Part shown: positions 14,405 through 14,698 of the stretch, one piece after another
Position numbering within the stretch: position 1 is the stretch's first letter
How the letters are laid out: every line of letters starts with the position of its first letter
Assembly: GCA_045629205.1 (NCBI GenBank)
Contig: JAZQQT010000045.1
Location: 1 to 14,698, forward strand
Reading direction: 5' to 3'
From: JAZQLP01 sp045629205
GTDB taxonomy: Bacteria > Bacillota > Clostridia > Oscillospirales > UBA644
DNA: 14,698 bases
The notes under the pieces: model-generated
Seen by the model: only the letters and a program-made list of their open reading frames with translations
The model's database searches: none
What the model was told of the DNA's origin: nothing
Made by a program: the position numbers and the translations under genes

Positions 14405-14698
14405 TTATTCGGTCCTTAAAGCCACAACAGGATCCTTCTTTGCCGCAAGACCTGAAGGAATAAGACCTGCGATAAGTGTGAGTATCATACTGATCATAAC
14501 GAGGAATATTGCGCCGTTAAGCGGCAGAACAGCGACGTTAACTATTCCCGTCAATGACTTTATAATGATATTTGTGGGGATGAGCAGCAGCAGAGTTACT
14601 CCTATTCCTATGAGTCCGGCAACGCATCCCACGATAAGCGTCTCTGCGTTAAAGACTCTTCTGATGTCTTTCTTCGATGCGCCGATACTGCGAAGGAT
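14405..14698 (-). CDS. ABC transporter permease, FtsX/MacB type (C-terminal part only)
   Basis: The last 97 residues of a permease whose beginning is outside the window. The frame is open to the window edge. It starts with ILRSIGASKKDIRRVFNAET, the conserved cytoplasmic coupling segment of FtsX-like permeases that touches the ATPase partner. Two membrane helices follow (about 23-43 and 62-83), and the chain ends AAKKDPVVALRTE, which is the usual C-terminal tail of this family. Such permeases act with a LolD-like ATPase in antimicrobial-peptide resistance, lipoprotein handling or macrolide export, and the partner should lie upstream. No hairpin terminator is obvious in the 45 bases after its stop before the next promoter region, so some read-through into the phosphatase operon is possible. 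Confidence 0.9.
   Translation of the reverse strand: MLRSIGASKKDIRRVFNAETLIVGCVAGLIGIGVTLLLLIPTNIIIKSLTGIVNVAVLPLNGAIFLVMISMILTLIAGLIPSGLAAKKDPVVALRTE

Overview
The window looks like a chromosomal segment from a low-to-mid GC, Gram-positive anaerobe of the class Clostridia (Bacillota), probably an uncultured gut lineage near Oscillospirales or Christensenellales. This is inferred from strong AGGAGG-type ribosome binding sites, SigA-type promoters (TTGACA, 17 bp, TATAAT), U-tract terminators, a type III glutamine synthetase beside AsnA, a DUF4364-like protein beside a DivIVA-like protein, and a PrsA/SurA-like membrane foldase. I see no tRNA, rRNA, CRISPR, insertion sequence or phage gene. Genes are densely packed, and most units have a visible promoter, terminator or both.

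Layout. (1) 1-800: the 3' end of an unrecognised gene (+), closed by a terminator at 769-800. (2) 831-4010 (-): an ammonia-assimilation operon, asnA then a type III glutamine synthetase, with a clean promoter at 3982-4010. (3) 4011-5627 (-): a single-gene unit for a membrane-anchored parvulin foldase, with its own promoter and terminator. (4) 5687-9999 (+): a divergent unit encoding a DUF4364-like protein, a DivIVA-like coiled-coil protein, a 33-residue membrane peptide, an OmpR-family response regulator, a PAS-containing sensor kinase and a small three-repeat protein. I see no terminator before 9966, so this may be one transcript with an extra promoter near 7128. (5) 10011-11177 (+): a single Gfo/Idh/MocA oxidoreductase. 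(6) 11204-11749 (+): a single DUF3592-like membrane protein, sharing a bidirectional terminator with the next unit. (7) 11754-14397 (-): a promoter with a roughly 150-nt structured leader, then a 52-residue small protein, a lipoprotein 5'-nucleotidase and a PAP2 phosphatase. (8) 14405-14698 (-): the C-terminal end of an FtsX/MacB-type ABC permease that runs off the window.

How the genes may work together. AsnA and glutamine synthetase both capture free ammonia using ATP. The nucleotidase and PAP2 enzymes are both extracytoplasmic phosphatases, and their promoter is preceded by an 11-bp-period direct repeat resembling a PhoP box. That raises the possibility, inferred only, that the two-component system at 7172-9744 is PhoP/PhoR-like and controls this operon. 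The least explained parts are the three small proteins (6954-7055, 9744-9953, 14015-14173) and the leader at 14174-14325, which carries an exact 7-nt complement to the downstream Shine-Dalgarno sequence.
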